Positions 45,690 through 58,100 are shown, counted from the stretch's first letter. The stretch: DNA of 64,000 bases from Ligula intestinalis (GCA_036362985.1 JAYGXS010000005.1:11261333-11325332); one strand, 5' to 3'. Notes: generated from the sequence alone by a model not told the origin. Made by a program: numbers and translations.

Positions 45690-47520
45690 TATTCGTCCGA
45701 TCGTGTCACTCCGTGGCACACCCACCTTTAACCTGGCCAAATGGATGTTCCGACGCTTGAATCCTCTTACGTCGGGCTCAAGTACGACAGTCCGATAAGC
45801 CACGGATTTTCTGGAGAGAATAACTGGATTAAAACTCGAGGCAGATGAGATCATGATATCATTCGACGTCACCTCATTATTCACCTCGATCCCGCAGAGT
45901 CTTGCCATTGAAACCGTAAGCGACCTCCTGGACAGCCAATATACGAGGCAGCCAAAACACCGAAACGTGGACATCTCTTGCAGTTGCTGAAGTACTGCCT
46001 CAGAACTTACTTTACCTTTGAAGGGACAATCTACGAGCAAACCAAAGGTACGCCGATGGGATCACCTCTATCTGGTTTCGTCGCTGAGGCAGTCCTACAG
46101 AGGTTGAAAGCGGTAGTGTTCGCTGACCACAAGCCAAAATTTTGGGCGCGTTATGTAGACGACACTTTTGTCATTATCAAGCGGGAAGGAGTCAACAACT
46201 TTCATGCCCTCCTGAACTCCATTTTTCCAGATATTCAATTCACAATAGAGGCAGAAAACGAAGGGCAACTAGCATTCCTAGACGTTTTGGTTCATCGCAA
46301 GACTGACGGGAACCTCAAGACGACGGTTTACAGGAAGGCTACTAACACTCGCCAGATCCTGAGTTACCAAAGCAACCATCCATTGTGTCACAAACGCAGC
46401 TGTGTACGAAGTCTCTACAAGAGGGCTGAGACCCACTGCAGTGAAACAGCCGACAAAGTGGCCGAACTCCGCTATCTACGGCAGATGTTCACCATCAATG
46501 GGTACCCCCGGAGCTTCATAGAGCAAAGTAGGCGGACTAACCCGATAAGAAAGCCAACGGTCAGCCAACCAAAAGTCTGGCGAGCGCAACCGTACATCGC
46601 AAACGTGTCTGAAGCAGCTGCTCGACTCCTGCAGCCATTGGGTATCGGTATCGCCCACAGACCCGAGGCAACGATCAGGCGATTGGTAATGAAACCAAAA
46701 GCCCCACTATCCCGAGGTGAAACTGCCAACGTCGTGTACCGGATCAACTGCAGTTCCCGCGACATGAACTATGTAGGGGAAACGGGCAAGCGATTGCAGA
46801 CACGTATGACCGAGCACGAGGGAGCGGTGCGCAGACAGGAAGAACGCTCTCTAGTGGCAGAACATTGTGCAGCCACTGGGCACAAGTTCGCTTTCAAAGA
46901 CGCTGAGATCGTAGGGCGTGGAAGCGACCAGACGACCAGGGAGACGCTCGAAGCCTGGTATACCACAAGTAGCTCCATTAATCGGTGTGTGACGCTACCA
47001 GTTGCCTACCAAAGGCTACGGGAAAAACACAGGAAGCAGAACCACAGGCAGGAACGCCGACCAGATGCACCAGCCGACAGCACAAATGAGGGCGTAGGAC
47101 CACCCGACGCAAACACAAATGGGGGACAAGCTGCTTCGACCACAATCCTGCGAGATGGCCAACAAGATGGGAACGCGGGTGAACACGAGCCCACGCCGAT
47201 AAGAGACGACGGTGACTTTGACTGCCGGGCCGCTAGCAACCGAGAAGTCAACGCGAACATGGCAACCGCAATTTGCACCTCAAGGGGAAGGTGTGAACGC
47301 GACATGACGTCGGCCGGGCCCAAACTACGAACGATGCGCACCCGATCAATGGCAATTATCCCGCCAACGCCACCACCCCCGGATAAGACGAGCTCACAGC
47401 CGCATGACAACAGTCATCCCCATGCCTAGCTAAATTTTACCTATAAATACTGTGAACGTTCGTGCATTTACCACCTTTGACAATGGAAGCTTCTCTGATT
47501 CCGAAACGTCAGGCCATTAA
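45690..47520 (+). mobile_element. Penelope-like element, 5'-broken
   Basis: Upstream of the long frame the plus strand still reads LRGTPTFNLAKWMFRRL, FLERITGLKLEADEIMISF and DVTSLFTSIPQSLAIETV, with a TAA near 45800 and a shift near 45970. The long frame (45978-47429) follows. Downstream at about 47490-47515 is GATTCCGAAACGTCAGGC, then an AT dinucleotide tract. Penelope-like elements pair a telomerase-related RT with a GIY-YIG nuclease; both are present, but the upstream breaks suggest this copy is inactive. Confidence 0.8.
45978..47429 (+). CDS. Penelope-like RT plus GIY-YIG endonuclease (483 residues)
   Basis: RT motifs appear at the start: FEGTIYEQTKGTPMGSPLSG (residues about 14-33), KFWARYVDDTFVII with the YVDD catalytic box (about 54-67), and LAFLDVLVHRKTDG (about 98-112). 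The GIY-YIG domain is at about 250-345: VVYRINCSSRDMNYVGETG, LQTRMTEHEGAVRR and RETLEAWYTT, with the glutamate in ETLEAW as the probable catalytic metal ligand. Between RT and nuclease is a linker with TNPIRKPTV. The last 130 residues are hydrophilic and low-complexity (rich in Arg, Asp, Asn, Pro), longer than I expect for such proteins. The 5' part of the RT domain is upstream in a broken frame. Confidence 0.85.
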   Translation: MQLLKYCLRTYFTFEGTIYEQTKGTPMGSPLSGFVAEAVLQRLKAVVFADHKPKFWARYVDDTFVIIKREGVNNFHALLNSIFPDIQFTIEAENEGQLAFLDVLVHRKTDGNLKTTVYRKATNTRQILSYQSNHPLCHKRSCVRSLYKRAETHCSETADKVAELRYLRQMFTINGYPRSFIEQSRRTNPIRKPTVSQPKVWRAQPYIANVSEAAARLLQPLGIGIAHRPEATIRRLVMKPKAPLSRGETANVVYRINCSSRDMNYVGETGKRLQTRMTEHEGAVRRQEERSLVAEHCAATGHKFAFKDAEIVGRGSDQTTRETLEAWYTTSSSINRCVTLPVAYQRLREKHRKQNHRQERRPDAPADSTNEGVGPPDANTNGGQAASTTILRDGQQDGNAGEHEPTPIRDDGDFDCRAASNREVNANMATAICTSRGRCERDMTSAGPKLRTMRTRSMAIIPPTPPPPDKTSSQPHDNSHPHA

Positions 47521-47549
47521 ATCCTTGGTTCCTGTGATCGCCTTGCCTT

Positions 47550-47598
47550 CTCAATATATATATATATAAATAAATATATATATATATATAGATATATT
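47550..47598 (+). repeat. (TA)n tract
   Basis: Two runs of alternating TA separated by ATAAATAAA, directly following the Penelope-like 3' end. Possibly a tail or target microsatellite. Confidence 0.9.
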
Positions 47599-47830
47599 GC
47601 CGATAGAAGCAAAAATGCGAGTCCCCGGGCATAAATGAGAAGAAAGAGCGACCTCGGGAACCATAATTGTAATATCCTGCTATATACTCAAATCGACCTC
47701 CATTCAGATCCAGAATTTCTAATCTTATTCCTCATCCGAACAATTAGACTTCGCTCACTCTGTTTGCACGATTTATTGCCCTCCCTCCTGCCTGCATAAT
47801 ATAAAACCCTGATGGAAAGCGTGTATCCGT

Positions 47831-47910
47831 GTCACGATGGCCGAGTGGTTAAGGCGATGTACTAGAAATCCATTGGGAATTTCCCGTGTAGGTTCAAATG
47901 CTTTTACGAC
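47831..47910 (+). pseudogene. Degenerate tRNA-Ser(AGA)
   Basis: GTCACGATGGCCGAGTGG and the CTAGAAA anticodon loop match the tRNA at 19637-19717. The acceptor stem has mismatches (GTCACGA against TTACGAC) and the B box reads GGTTCAAATGC. It is likely the decayed head of the repeat that follows. Confidence 0.7.
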
Positions 47911-48352
47911 GGCCTTTTACGCGTTTTAAAATCCGCCAAACTTTGTTTCAGGCGAAAAAGGCGGTAAACGCTCACGTAGCATTCAGAATAGGCGAAGAGG
48001 TTATATTGAACAGTCGGAAACAGTGAGACCTTAACCTAGTTAGATCGCAGCGGAGCGTCTGAAACGCCGCGAATTTGTGATAGAACGGAAGAGCCGAATT
48101 GCAGCTGGCGAGAGCAACTTGGCTATTTTCAGGGCGTGAATGATACGTAGAAAGACAGTATTGCCCCGGAACCAACCAATGCTCACGATGGCTACGGCAA
48201 AGCGGCATTGGTGAACTCGCGCCAGACTGAAATAGACAATAACGCATGCTGCTGAATAAAATTTATGTTCACCAGCGCTCAAGGTCTCCTTTCGAGGTTC
48301 GACTAACAGTAGTTAGCACGTTCAGGTCCCTATCGTAGACAAGGCCTCTGAT
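47831..48352 (+). repeat. tRNA-Ser-headed repeat, second copy (candidate SINE)
   Basis: It starts with a degenerate tRNA-Ser (47831-47910) and continues through a linker (CATTCAGAATAGGCG, CAGTGAGACCTTAACC), a body (GGAGCGTCTGAAACGCCGCG) and a tail (GTTAGCACGTTCAGGTCC, ATCGTAGACAAGGCC). Block order and spacing parallel the 19136-19717 copy across the whole length, although the two are clearly diverged. Confidence 0.6.
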
Positions 48353-49112
48353 GTGCAGCGTGCGTACCACAAATTGCCAGTAGAAGTAGGATGGTTAAGA
48401 CTACCAGCCCGAAGAGCAACGGATTGCCCTGCTAATAGAAGAGAGTACAAGGAGGCATGCTGTTCAGAATGCGATCGCTGAAACATGACGTTTCGGGCTA
48501 TTGCTGGAAAATAGCATCAGAGGCAATCGCAGATAAGTGTGATGGAAGCGCGATGGATGCAGTATTCGTAGGAGGCTTACAAGCTTTGTGTTCCTGTCAC
48601 CACTCCTTTCTCTGATATTCCAATGCATTCACATTCTCAGAAATCCAAAAGAGGCCGACTTCTTGTCTTTTACAAAAAACTGGGTATTCAGCAAGACGAT
48701 TTTAGTGCGCTAAATAGAACCCATGACTTAGACTCTATAAGGCATATAGAGCACGCGACCACTCGACCCACTACCTATCGCCGATGACGCGGCGCGAACA
48801 AAAATTATGTTGGGTAAAAAAGCAGAACACCAAGCTCACTAGATCTGTAACAAGACTGGTATTCAAGACGCAGAACAAGTGCAGGACAAAAAACATGGAC
48901 TCCCGTGATTATTATATTTAAAATGTACTAAAAGAAAACTATCAGACAAGCATAACATGAAATGCAGTCTTAAAGTCAAATGGGTATCTATAGAATCTCG
49001 ACACTGGCGCAGGGAGAAACCGTACGAACGAACTTATATCAAACACATGCCCAAAATGAAAGCGCTTCGGAGAAATGTTTTTTTTTGTTTGCGAGTGAAT
49101 GCTTGTTGCAGT
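48353..49112. other. Spacer between repeat and ADCK5-like 3' end
   Basis: No coding signal. At 48475-48535 the minus strand holds CTGATGCTATTTTCCAGCAATAGCCCGAAACGTC (written here in two halves: CTGATGCTATTTTCCAGC and AATAGCCCGAAACGTC), a motif discussed under findings. No clear AATAAA for the ADCK5-like gene was found. Confidence 0.4.
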
Positions 49113-52100
49113 TCACCAAGTTGATGGCTTCGGTAGACTGTTCTGCTGCTGCTGTTGCTGCGCAATTATGGACTGTATCTCGCGTACATCCGGGGCCAGA
49201 CCCAGGAGATAGAGAATGTGGGTCAACCAGAGAAAGATCCATTCGCGGAGAGCCTCAACACTAACAAGGACAAAAATTTGGAAATTAGATCGTTCAAAAC
49301 AAAGATCATTCAGAGTCACGGGTTACTGATGCTGATACAAGCACACCTACCGAATCTGAAGTCTATAGCGTCGCCACTGTATCCAGCCAAGGAGACGGGC
49401 GAGACGCGAGGCGGTCGTTTGGTCTGACACTTGAATTCGACTGCCGAGAAGGGCCGTGTAGATCATCAGTTCGTGTCGGTTTATAGGGTCGCCGTGACTT
49501 CGACAAATGGAACGGACCAAATTCAGGTTTCTGAGAAGGCAGAAACATAAAAGTAAGTCATTAGCCCGCAATCCCTAAGAACCAGAACCTTATAAGATAA
49601 ACTAAGGATATGGGACTCGAAAATCGCTGCAAGACGGAACGGATCCCGAAATGGTATTGTTTGTTCTGCACTTGGGTCAACTGTCAGTTGTCTGAATTAG
49701 TAGATAGACCTTTCAACCTAGCCGGCGAAGCGAGTACATTATGGTCTGATATGATAGGCATGACTAGTCAATATTTCGAGCGATCGTCAGTGAAGTTAAA
49801 GTTAATGCACTTATGTATGACAACAGACTCTTTAGCGTACTCATGGACACCTATATTGTTTAAGTTGTGATTCCACCGAGGCGTACGAAGGCCCGAACTG
49901 TCTTACCCCTGGAACCCAGCTATGCGAATTAATCGATGGTATCCTCAACTTGGCTTGGAAGATAAACCAAAATTGTTTGCAGCGATCTTTCCGTTGAAAT
50001 AGCACAACAAACCGCATATATGCAGCAACAATTCAACTTATTTATTCAGTTTATTTGGTGAGAGTAATAGGCAATGCTTTTAAAAATCCTACGGGTTACA
50101 TACCGGTGTGTCATAAACATTCGTACACGCAAGCCTAAAAAGTGTCACTTTTAAAAATAGTATTCACAAACTATGAGTAGCATTATTTTTACAAATAATT
50201 CTAGAGCTCGTATGGTTTTAGATCGTTTATACAGTCGATGGTCAACAGGGGACGCATGTACTTATCCAAGCGTCCTTTGGAAAGCTGTAAGGACGTCGCC
50301 TGCACGACTGATTGCGGGAGGTTATTCCATTGTTTTATGGGTCGTTGTGTGAAGAATTCGGAGCAGAGATTAAGCTTAGACATTTACAGGAGAATGCGTC
50401 TCAGCAGCATGACGTAGTGGCAACAGTATCTTATGTAGGCCCACTCATTAATCCCTACTCCCTGCATGTTTTCCTACGAAAACTGTGGTTATAGGGTTTC
50501 ATGGGTGGCGAATTAGGACACGCGGTGGAATATACTTTGATGAATGCTAAATGCATTTTTATTTTACTGTATTTAGAAATGTTGTTGATTTATATCTGTA
50601 AATTTTCCTTATCTGTACTATCGTTTAAGTTGTTGCGGAAAAACCCGATTATCAAATTGCAGTTTTCTTGAATTTCCTTAAAGATTAAAATGGTGGTTAT
50701 GAGGTCATCTACTTCAACTTACCTGGGGTCCAACTTACCGTTCTGGAGTTAGATTAGTATAGTCCGCGGCGCCAAGCGCCGCGCACACCTTCAATTTACA
50801 TGCGGAACAACTTACTCCCGGCGGCCGCGGAAAGCAACTTCGACTACATTTTTTGCACTTTACACTTACTTCTAAAAATTTCCTTCTCTGCCTATCCTAT
50901 TTTCCCCACTCACAAAAATTATATAACCACCGTTCTTTTCAGGACAAATGCTGGGACTAGGGCTATATGAGTGGGCCTACATAAGCTACTTTTGCCGCCG
51001 CTTGTCCTTAAATATGATGGCGCAGACGGAAGGTGATATCTGCTGCCCAGAAAGAGAGAGGAGTTGCTGCAGACGAGAACGCCTTGACGCAAACGCAGAC
51101 GACTTGCTCCCCATGCTGAGAGTTTGAGGCACACACGGAGATTCTGATGTACATACAGAGACTGTTGCAGTAAACTTGTTCTCTGCTATCCTCTCTGTCT
51201 TCCATTCCATACATAAAACTGAGGAACATAACCAGATTGCTTCCGAGCAAAGCCGATTGGAAAACCCCAGCGTTCACTCGTCTCCTACACACGCACAGCC
51301 CACAATTTGGCATAAAGCAAGTATTGGCAGGACCAGTTACGATCACCGGAATCAAACGTTTACTTGTCTGAGAGTTTGAGCTCTTTCTAGAGTCCATCAT
51401 CAGAGATAAAAGGCGTAAACGAAAGACAAGCAAGTTATAGTACGGAGGGGCCAATCAACCGTTANNNNNNNNNNTCCCCCCTCTCCCCGTCCCCTCTATA
51501 ACGGTTGATTGGCCCCTCCGTCGTATAGCTTGTTTGTCTTTCGTTTACGCCTTTTATATCTAATGGTGGACAGTAGAAAGAGCTCAGGCTGGATGCAAAC
51601 GCGGTGACATATAAGTGGAATTATCTCTACGTGATAGTAGAGTTGCGCAGCAGCTACCACACATACACACTCTTTCTTCCTTCCCCCGCTTGTGCCTGGT
51701 GCCACAACAGAGCTAAGCGGACCGGGTGTGGGGTGGGGGCGGGTGGTGATGGCGGACACAATGAAAGCAGCGCTTAGGTGTACCACCACAAGGTCTCTTA
51801 GTCCAGAACAAACACCAAACCAGGGTTTGGCGTTCAAGTAGTAAACCTTCACGTGCATACACACTCGGATATGCCTTGGCTTCGTTGGCACACGCCAACT
51901 CTCAATCATACACCAGTCGCTGAAACAACACCCCAGAGGTCAGTACACGATGTACCTGTCCTAGTAGTGTCTTTGGTGAGAAATGCACCAACAACAAGAG
52001 GTTTTTATCTTGTGCAGGTGGTGGTGGTGGTAGTGAGGGCACCCCGATGCGCGGCTAGCTCCCAGTCTGCTCACACGGGAGCATGAATTACTGAGAGCCT

Positions 52101-55100
52101 CGGGAGAACCAATCAGTTTGGTGAAGTTGTGGGCGTCTAAGGTTAGCTGCTCTCGGAGCAGCCCAATTCGCGTGTGGTTCGGAGGCTGGATAACCGTGAG
52201 CAGACGATTCCTAGCGCGACGAAAGTGTCTCAGACAGGCGGAGTGCTTAAACGCGCTAGAGCCGCTATGTATTGTCCTTCAAGGGAGTAAGATGTAGTTG
52301 GTTTTGGATGGTAAGACTAAAAGTGTACCTAATGAAGAGCAGCAGTGGGCGGGGCATTTCGCGAAGAACAAGCATGATACGGTCAAAGTGTTCCTGCGCT
52401 TGAGCGATGAGGTAGGCACGCTCCGATGCCGTAAGGTGTGTTGAAATAGCTATTCCTTTTCGGCGCCAAGGTCGTTGAATCAAGACCTCTGCGAAGGTGG
52501 ACCAATCTGAAGAGAGGAAGGTCGGACAACAAGGCAGTCACATGAGTCTACCGATGTTATATCAGAAAAATTAATTGACACGTTATAAATCGGAAAAAGG
52601 ATATGAGAACCTGAACATAATTACATCTTACTGGACCCATGTGAAAGCGAGCCCCGTTTTGCTGATCAAAAGAACTGGAGATCTGTCTGAGGCACTGCTA
52701 TTGGGACGGCATAAAGTTCCCTTTTATAGCGTCATGGGGCAGCTGGTGCCTATCCTGTGCAACAATCCAGGTGTCGCATATGAATTCATCGACTTTGGGT
52801 AGGTATGTCAGCTGTCTTCCTCGAGGTATGACCGCTGGGTCCTGCACCTGGGAGCCAAGTGAACAGTTTGTCAACTTCCAGTACTGGCAAATGAGTAAGC
52901 ATTCCAACCTACCTTCACAAATGAAGCTACCCCACGAGCCAACAGGAAGGCGTTCGATTCTAGTAAATCTAGCATACACCCAAGTCTTCCACCAACGAAA
53001 ATCCAGTTGCAACCCAATTGATTACTCCTTTCAGAGCGGGGCTGTCGGCTTCTAGGCAGGTTAGTGAAATTGTCATTGAGTTAGCCCCGATAGTATCCTG
53101 TTTTTTTTATCGACACTACAAGTCCAGGTAACGATGTTATTTCAAGCTGAAAACGTATCTGAGAATGTTGGCTAATGTTTCTCAGATAACCGTGTGTGTC
53201 CTGTGTGTACATGAACATGTACATGTTCTCTAAATTCTCACCAACAGGTGGCGGCACAGGTCTGAAACTACGAGAACGCAATGGTAGAACTGACCGTTCA
53301 CGCCTAACAGCGAGGAAGCTGCCTGCATCCGGGCTTCATCATTGTCCACCACAGCCTTGTACACCTCGCAGACCGCAAGGCGTTGCGCATCCGGCAGGCT
53401 CTCGTAGAGACCGTGATCTAGGATGACCAGTTGTGCGGGCGTTTCTGTGGGGCATCCGAGGCGGGCGAACCAGGCGAGCCAAGACCAAAGACCCCGGGCC
53501 AGGCGCCGACAGGTGGAAAGGTGTCCCTGTCGTTGTCGTTGTCGGCATGAAGTTATTGGTTCATCGGATGGTAGCCGACGAATCAGTAAATTGCCGGGAT
53601 GCGGATCGGCATGGACAAAGCCGGTGCAAAAGACCTGTCGACCAAAGGCCTCCACCAGAATGCTGTCGATTGTGCGCAGAGAGAATCCGTGGGCTTTCAG
53701 TGTCTCTGTCTAGATGAAAGAAGACAAAAAAACATTAAATTGTGTGTATGTGGTGCAGACGCAAGACTTCGAGATAAGATTTCTGATGAGAAGCACAAAC
53801 AAGTAGTCGGCAGGGGTCATCAGGCCAAGTTTTGTTGGCAAAACTGGCCGGATATGAGGCGGGCATCGATGGTAAACCAGACGTTTGGATCCGTTTCAGC
53901 TGTGTGACGCAAGTACTTGGCCGTCAACAGAGGCAAAAAACCAGAATTTGACCACTCAGATATAGTAGCCGTTAGGAGAGACTGGAAAGGAGCCCTGGAA
54001 ACCTGGTTCCCAGATCCACTTGTACTTGTTACGGCTGTGGTCATGCCTGATCTAGCCGGCCTCGATGGTTTTACCCACAGTACCGTTCCACGCGTGACGG
54101 TTGGCGGCAGCGGATCTGGAAAGCTCCACCTACTCTCTTCTCCTGCCACGGAGACCGAAGATAGAAGGTCCAAGGTCCAAGGCTCTATGTCTTGACGGGC
54201 GGTGTTGAGCCAAGTTTTCAGTTGCCCTCCTCTACGACGCCTCCAGAGTGTTTGCGGCGTCGGATCGAGGGCAGCATATCAAAGCTCGTGGGATGGACGA
54301 CGGAGAACGTGCCCAAACCACCTCAGCGCCTATCTTGAATGGCCTGAGATATACTTGCGATACGATCGCAGCGAGTGCGGACTGTTTCATTCGAGATTAA
54401 GTCGGTATACTTAACTCGCTGGATGGTCCTCAGGCAGCGGTGGTCAAAGACCTCCAGTCTTCGTTGATCTTCGGCACGCAAAGCCCAGCATTCACATCCA
54501 TGCAGGAATGACCGGATGGATGCACGGTAGACATGAATCTTCGTGGCGATGGACATGTCGCGTCGGATCCATAGGCCCTTTCGAAGGATTGAGAAAACCC
54601 AGCGAGCAGCATCGATACGGGAGACAATGTCGTCCTTGCTCTGCCTATTCCGTAGCAGCCTCGCCCCGAGTTATTTAAAGCTGTCTACTTCTTCAAGTTG
54701 ATGGCCAGTAATCCCCCGGGGTGCCTTTTCCTGGTCAAGGATGCCCCTCGAGAATAACTTTGTCTTTCCGGAACTTATGGACATGCAAACCGACCTAGCG
54801 ATCTCTGTTATCCGCAACACTACAGACTGTAGACCACCAAAGCTCGAGGCTAGCAGCGCAATATCATCGGCGTAGTCGAGATCAGTCAGCTGGCGTCCGG
54901 GTGCGAGCTGAACAACGTATTTTGCATGTAGGGCTCCTTGTAAATGTAGCCAACGCCGAGATGTCATCACCTAATTACGCGTCGTGTGAGTCCCCAAGGA
55001 AGAACACGAAAAGAAGAGCACCAAGACAACACGGATAAAGCTATGTCCATCGGTCCAATCAGATACTGCCCTGGCGTAAGTAGCGACACGATTGGTTTGT

Positions 55101-58100
55101 GACTCAACGGCTGACTGCAGCCTTACATTTTAAATTATTTATTGATGGACCGCCAGTTGTGTTCGCAGCGTGTAGGCCGATCAATAGTCTGCCGTGAGCG
55201 CGGCTTGCTGCCTGTATGCCAACTGCCTGCTAGATGTCCATTAGGCTCCTCCTAATAGGGCCTTCCCGGGAATCCAGTCAATGACTTAGTTAAACAGAAT
55301 AGGTGACAGGACACCAGACCGAATATAAAATGGTTGAGAGAGGTTGTTGGGGAGCAGAACTCGTACGGTAGTGGAACGATAGTAGGCCTTAATCATGGTA
55401 ACGAGTTTGGTCGGTACTCCATCCACTTCCATTATTCACCACAGGGACTCACGATGGATGGAATCGACGCGGCGGTGAGGTCGACAACGCAGACGGCCGT
55501 TGGTTGGTGGTAGCTAAGGCGGAATTCCAGAATGCGCCTCAGCGTAAATATCTGGTCTGCACATCCAGGCCCAGCACAGAATCCGGCTTGGTTGAGTCGT
55601 GTCCTGGAGTCACGCACAGACTGGAACCGCCTGAGACGAACAATAGCAAAGATTTTTGCAGCAATTGCGATAAGGCTTAGGCCACGGTAGTTCTCGCATC
55701 TTGTCTCATATCCCTTCAGTCCCGCTCTACCTAGGACCTCGACAGAGTCCCTGACAGCCGTAGAAGCTGGTAGTATAGACGGATAGTATTACCGGCAAAG
55801 ATCAGAGTCAAACGCCCTAATCATTGAGCTATGTGCCCATCCTAAAACGAGCAAGACAATCAGCTAGTGGCTCAATGGTTAGAACCTTTGACTCTGATCA
55901 AAGAGATCGCGAGATGGAGGTTCGGGTGGGACGCCACTTGGGTCTGGGTAGGACCGGCTGACGACGGTTAATGATCCAGAACTGACCATTCCAGTCTCCC
56001 TTGTCTTTGCCGGCAATATTATATGTCTAACCAAGCAGCTTCTACGGCGGTCAGGGACTCTGTCGAGACCCTAGTTAGAGCGGGACAGATGAGTTCCGTT
56101 AGCGGTCGGGTGAACGTTCATCGAAAAATTACAAGTGACCCACTGAAAAATTAAAACGCCCCTTTAGCTGAACTAGTCAGCCACAACTAAGAAGCTCGGC
56201 ACGCGAGACGCTACAACTGTAACGGGAAACAAAGATTGCAAAAAAGGGGAGAAGGAAAAGGAGTGTGACCTAACACAGAGATCCATCAGCAAACACTGCA
56301 AAACCTACCTGATTGATCTTGATGCCATCAATGTAGTCTGCTGTGAGAACACGCTTGCTCGTCAAGCCGTAATGCACACGAGGTATGTGTACCCGCCCAT
56401 CAGGCAGCAAAGTGCCCATTGCTGAAAGCTCCTGACGGCAGCGCATGGCGTTCTCAGCCTCCAGTTCAAAGTCCAACTCCTGCTCCAGGGTATGCTGTGG
56501 GCAAAAACAAACATGGGTAGGGTGAGCTGCAGTGGTCAAAAAACCGTTCAGTGCAGAGGCAAAAAGACATCAACAGAATGGTGATTACTCCGCCTAGTAC
56601 GGGACAGGCTCACACAAAATAAATTTTCGTTGATGAACGTTCACCTATGGCCAACGCAACTCAGGAATCTCTTCTGCTTTGGGGCTCACTTTCGAGCCTC
56701 GCCAGAAATTTTGTTGGTATAACGCTGTTTGAGAAGGAAAGGATGGGAGTATTCGCTTACAAATTGAGGTAAGTAACTAGTGGGGCAGGGCTACCCGGAC
56801 TCGGGTCAAAAAGATGTCCGGCAAAACAGAGGTGACAATGTAAAAACATTTCACGAGGGCCAATAGCGGTGAGGGGGGGGGGTGAGGGGATAACTGGTAG
56901 GCTGTCCGACATGGGGCTCGAACCCACGACCCCGAGGTTAAGAGACTCCTGCTCTGCCGACTGAATGGACAGCGGGATAAATGCACCTGACCAACACGGG
57001 GGCTAGATCAGAATACAGCAGGTGTTATACAGGTTGAGCTCTCATAACAAATGCTGAATATGGGGAGGCGTGGTAGCACGCGTAGGTGCAGGATCACGCC
57101 GCAGGAACCAACTGCGGCCGATCCCGCTTCGGGTTTTGACACCGGACACAGGTGGGTGACGGAAGAGAGTGCGTTAGATGCCGTGCAAGCCAACGATTAC
57201 TTAAAACTAATCAACACGCACCACCAGCCTATGGAACACACAGATAACTACGTTGGATACAACGGTCGAACTGTCGGTAGGCCACCTAAAAAGACTTAGT
57301 AAAAGCACCCAGAAGTCCCACGCTGGAAGAGGCGCTCCTTGTTAGCCCACGTGCCAGTTCTCCGGGGCATCCGCGAGTGAGCCTTCAAAAAAAGTCATAA
57401 GAAATAGGCTAGCTCTCGGTTCAGACAAAAAAGCAGGTTCAGACCACTAGTGACAGTACTTTCGGGGCGTGGATGACTGAAATATTGTGCGTCGCATGTA
57501 TCATGCTGCAAGATCTGGTAACGGTACTGTGACGTGGCGATCGTGAGCTACCAGTACATAAGTTTGTTTGCCACCACGGTCGTGTGCTTGCTGAGCTCTT
57601 TAGAAGTTAACCCTAAGCAAACTATACGAACGGCTATTGCTGACTTACTATACTCGGGATTCCACAAAAATCTCCTACGAATGTCCGAATTATATATTGC
57701 AACCAACCTTACTTTGTTCATGGGAACTGACACATTTCACAACCCTGATCCAGTGATGCATGTGAATAGTATACAATCTGGACTGCTCAGTAGGGTAGAT
57801 CTGTTGGAATATAATGTGGACGTCCTTCGACTCCGGTACCTAAAATCTGTGCAATCAAGCCAGGCTTCTCTCAAGGGTCCTGCACCTGGGCGCCTGCTGA
57901 TCATATCACCCTGTTAGTGTCAAGATCTGATAACTCACAGAGTGTGGTGCGACGAGTGAACAAAGTTGTCAAACCCGTCGGCTTGTCTATACACGTTGGG
58001 AAGGCCAGAGCGTTTCCTGCCAGCGTCCCTGACCAGAAGAAAACACCTCTCGGGATAAGCGGACGTCTTTTTACAAGTAAACAGTCGAAAAGACCTCTTT

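Noticed and set aside
45570..46040. Minus-strand 156-residue open frame
   Set aside because: It lies opposite the broken 5' part of the Penelope-like RT, whose plus-strand reading has family motifs.
53220..53720. Long plus-strand open frames opposite the ADCK5-like exon
   Set aside because: They are shadows of the minus-strand catalytic exon, which has clear UbiB motifs.
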